A DNA stretch of 14,871 nucleotides, taken from M3007 sp037130425 (GTDB taxonomy: Bacteria; Bacteroidota; Bacteroidia; Chitinophagales; Saprospiraceae). The position numbers and the translations under genes were made by a program. Below, piece by piece: positions 14,437 through 14,871 of the stretch; position 1 is the first letter of the stretch, and every line of letters begins with the position of its first letter. The notes under the pieces were generated by a model that worked only from the letters and a program-made list of their open reading frames with translations, did no database searches and was not told the DNA's origin. The stretch covers positions 1 through 14,871 of the forward strand of contig JBAXTB010000118.1 in the NCBI GenBank assembly GCA_037130425.1. Reading direction: 5' to 3'.

Positions 14437-14508
14437 GGCACAGATTTCAAGGCGCAGATTTTACACTGAACGATTTCCGCGTAAAATCTGTGCCTTGAAA
14501 TTCTGCAC
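14437..14508. repeat. Long palindromic intergenic element built of CAGATTT-like units
   Basis: The arms 14444-14464 and 14481-14501 are 21 nt each and complementary except for one position that forms a G-U pair in RNA, with a 16-nt loop. Further partial pairing (GCACAG against CTGCAC) extends outward. The element reads as ~14-nt degenerate units around CAGATTT and its complement. I recall such units as common intergenic repeats in Bacteroidota. Lying between convergent genes, it may act as a bidirectional terminator, although no T-run follows directly on either strand. Confidence 0.7.
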
Positions 14509-14525
14509 AAAAAATGATTTAACCC

Positions 14526-14871
14526 TCACTCCTTCACCACCTTCCCCACGACCCACCCCACGCTCGTGCGCGCCTGCACCGCGTACACACCCGGCGCTTG
14601 ATTCCCAAGGTTCAAAACGCAGCCGTGCCAAGTGGCGCTGCGCAGAAACTGCATATCCTCAACCACCTGACCTTGCATGTTCATAACCCGCACGCCAAGC
14701 AGAACGGCCTGCGGGTCGGAAAGGCTGAGCCGAACTTCACCTACAGTCGGGTTAGGCGCCAGCAACATACCGATCTGGTTGTTGACAGGAGGATCATCCA
14801 CCGCTGTAAAAAGAGAATCACAGCCCGGCTCCAGACAACCGAGTGAGTCTACGCGGATAACCCAGCCGTTT
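14526..14871 (-). CDS. T9SS cargo protein, C-terminal fragment with type A sorting domain
   Basis: The frame is open to the window edge, so only the last 114 residues are seen. The visible N-terminal part reads NGWVIRVDSLGCLEPGCDSL. This GW..R.DS.GC..PGCD pattern often closes the repeat or propeller region of large Bacteroidota surface proteins just before the sorting domain. After a short linker comes the T9SS type A domain: LLAPNPTVGEVRLSL, VRVMNMQGQVVED, LNLGNQAPGVYAVQ, and a final G-K-V-V-K-E. The protein is therefore Sec-exported and passed through T9SS, with the domain removed and the rest secreted or attached to the cell surface. Its activity is unknown because the main part is outside the window. 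It is convergent with the DUF4419 gene, the palindromic repeat lying between them. Confidence 0.85.
   Translation of the reverse strand, partial: NGWVIRVDSLGCLEPGCDSLFTAVDDPPVNNQIGMLLAPNPTVGEVRLSLSDPQAVLLGVRVMNMQGQVVEDMQFLRSATWHGCVLNLGNQAPGVYAVQARTSVGWVVGKVVKE

Noticed and set aside
14435..14686. 83-codon plus-strand frame at the right end
   Set aside because: It runs through the palindromic repeat and antisense to the well-supported T9SS sorting domain.

Overview
The window looks like chromosomal DNA from a Bacteroidota bacterium, possibly of the Saprospiria (Lewinella/Haliscomenobacter-like); the class is a guess. The phylum is supported by type IX secretion (T9SS) C-terminal sorting domains on both edge genes, SprB-type repeats, a DUF6503-like protein, weak Shine-Dalgarno signals, and promoter elements matching the Bacteroidota TAnnTTTG / TTG consensus. 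No rRNA, tRNA, CRISPR array, intact insertion sequence or phage gene was seen.

Layout. (1) 1-555, plus strand: the 3' end of a secreted BNR/sortilin-like repeat protein with a T9SS sorting domain. (2) 552-1651, minus strand: a MarC-family membrane protein followed by rpiB (ribose-5-phosphate isomerase B), behind a well-matched promoter at 1676-1708. (3) About 0.46 kb of non-coding DNA with one strong hairpin. (4) 2167-10583, plus strand: three large envelope genes in a row, probably one operon. They encode a 1038-residue exported TPR protein, a 543-residue outer-membrane beta-barrel, and a 1194-residue protein built as signal peptide, partial beta-propeller, ten SprB-type repeats and a C-terminal OmpA domain. 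(5) 10592-12565, minus strand: an MFS transporter followed by a DUF6503-like exported protein. (6) About 0.4 kb of non-coding DNA with two inverted repeats. (7) 12962-14413, plus strand: an exported DUF4419 protein. (8) A 72-nt palindromic intergenic repeat. (9) 14526-14871, minus strand: the 3' end of another T9SS cargo protein.

The most interesting part is the 8.4-kb three-gene unit. A periplasmic TPR solenoid, a plug-less outer-membrane barrel and a protein with a peptidoglycan-binding-type OmpA domain would make a plausible trans-envelope assembly. It resembles in outline the TPR-plus-barrel export machines and the SprB/OmpA modules of gliding and T9SS, but it matches no named system I can identify from sequence alone. 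The third protein alternates two repeat types. Each carries a single conserved cysteine at opposite ends, giving a constant 27-residue Cys-to-Cys spacing across four successive B-to-A repeat junctions. Its OmpA domain has Asn where the diaminopimelate-binding Asp is normally found. These points are seen in the sequence; the joint function is inference.
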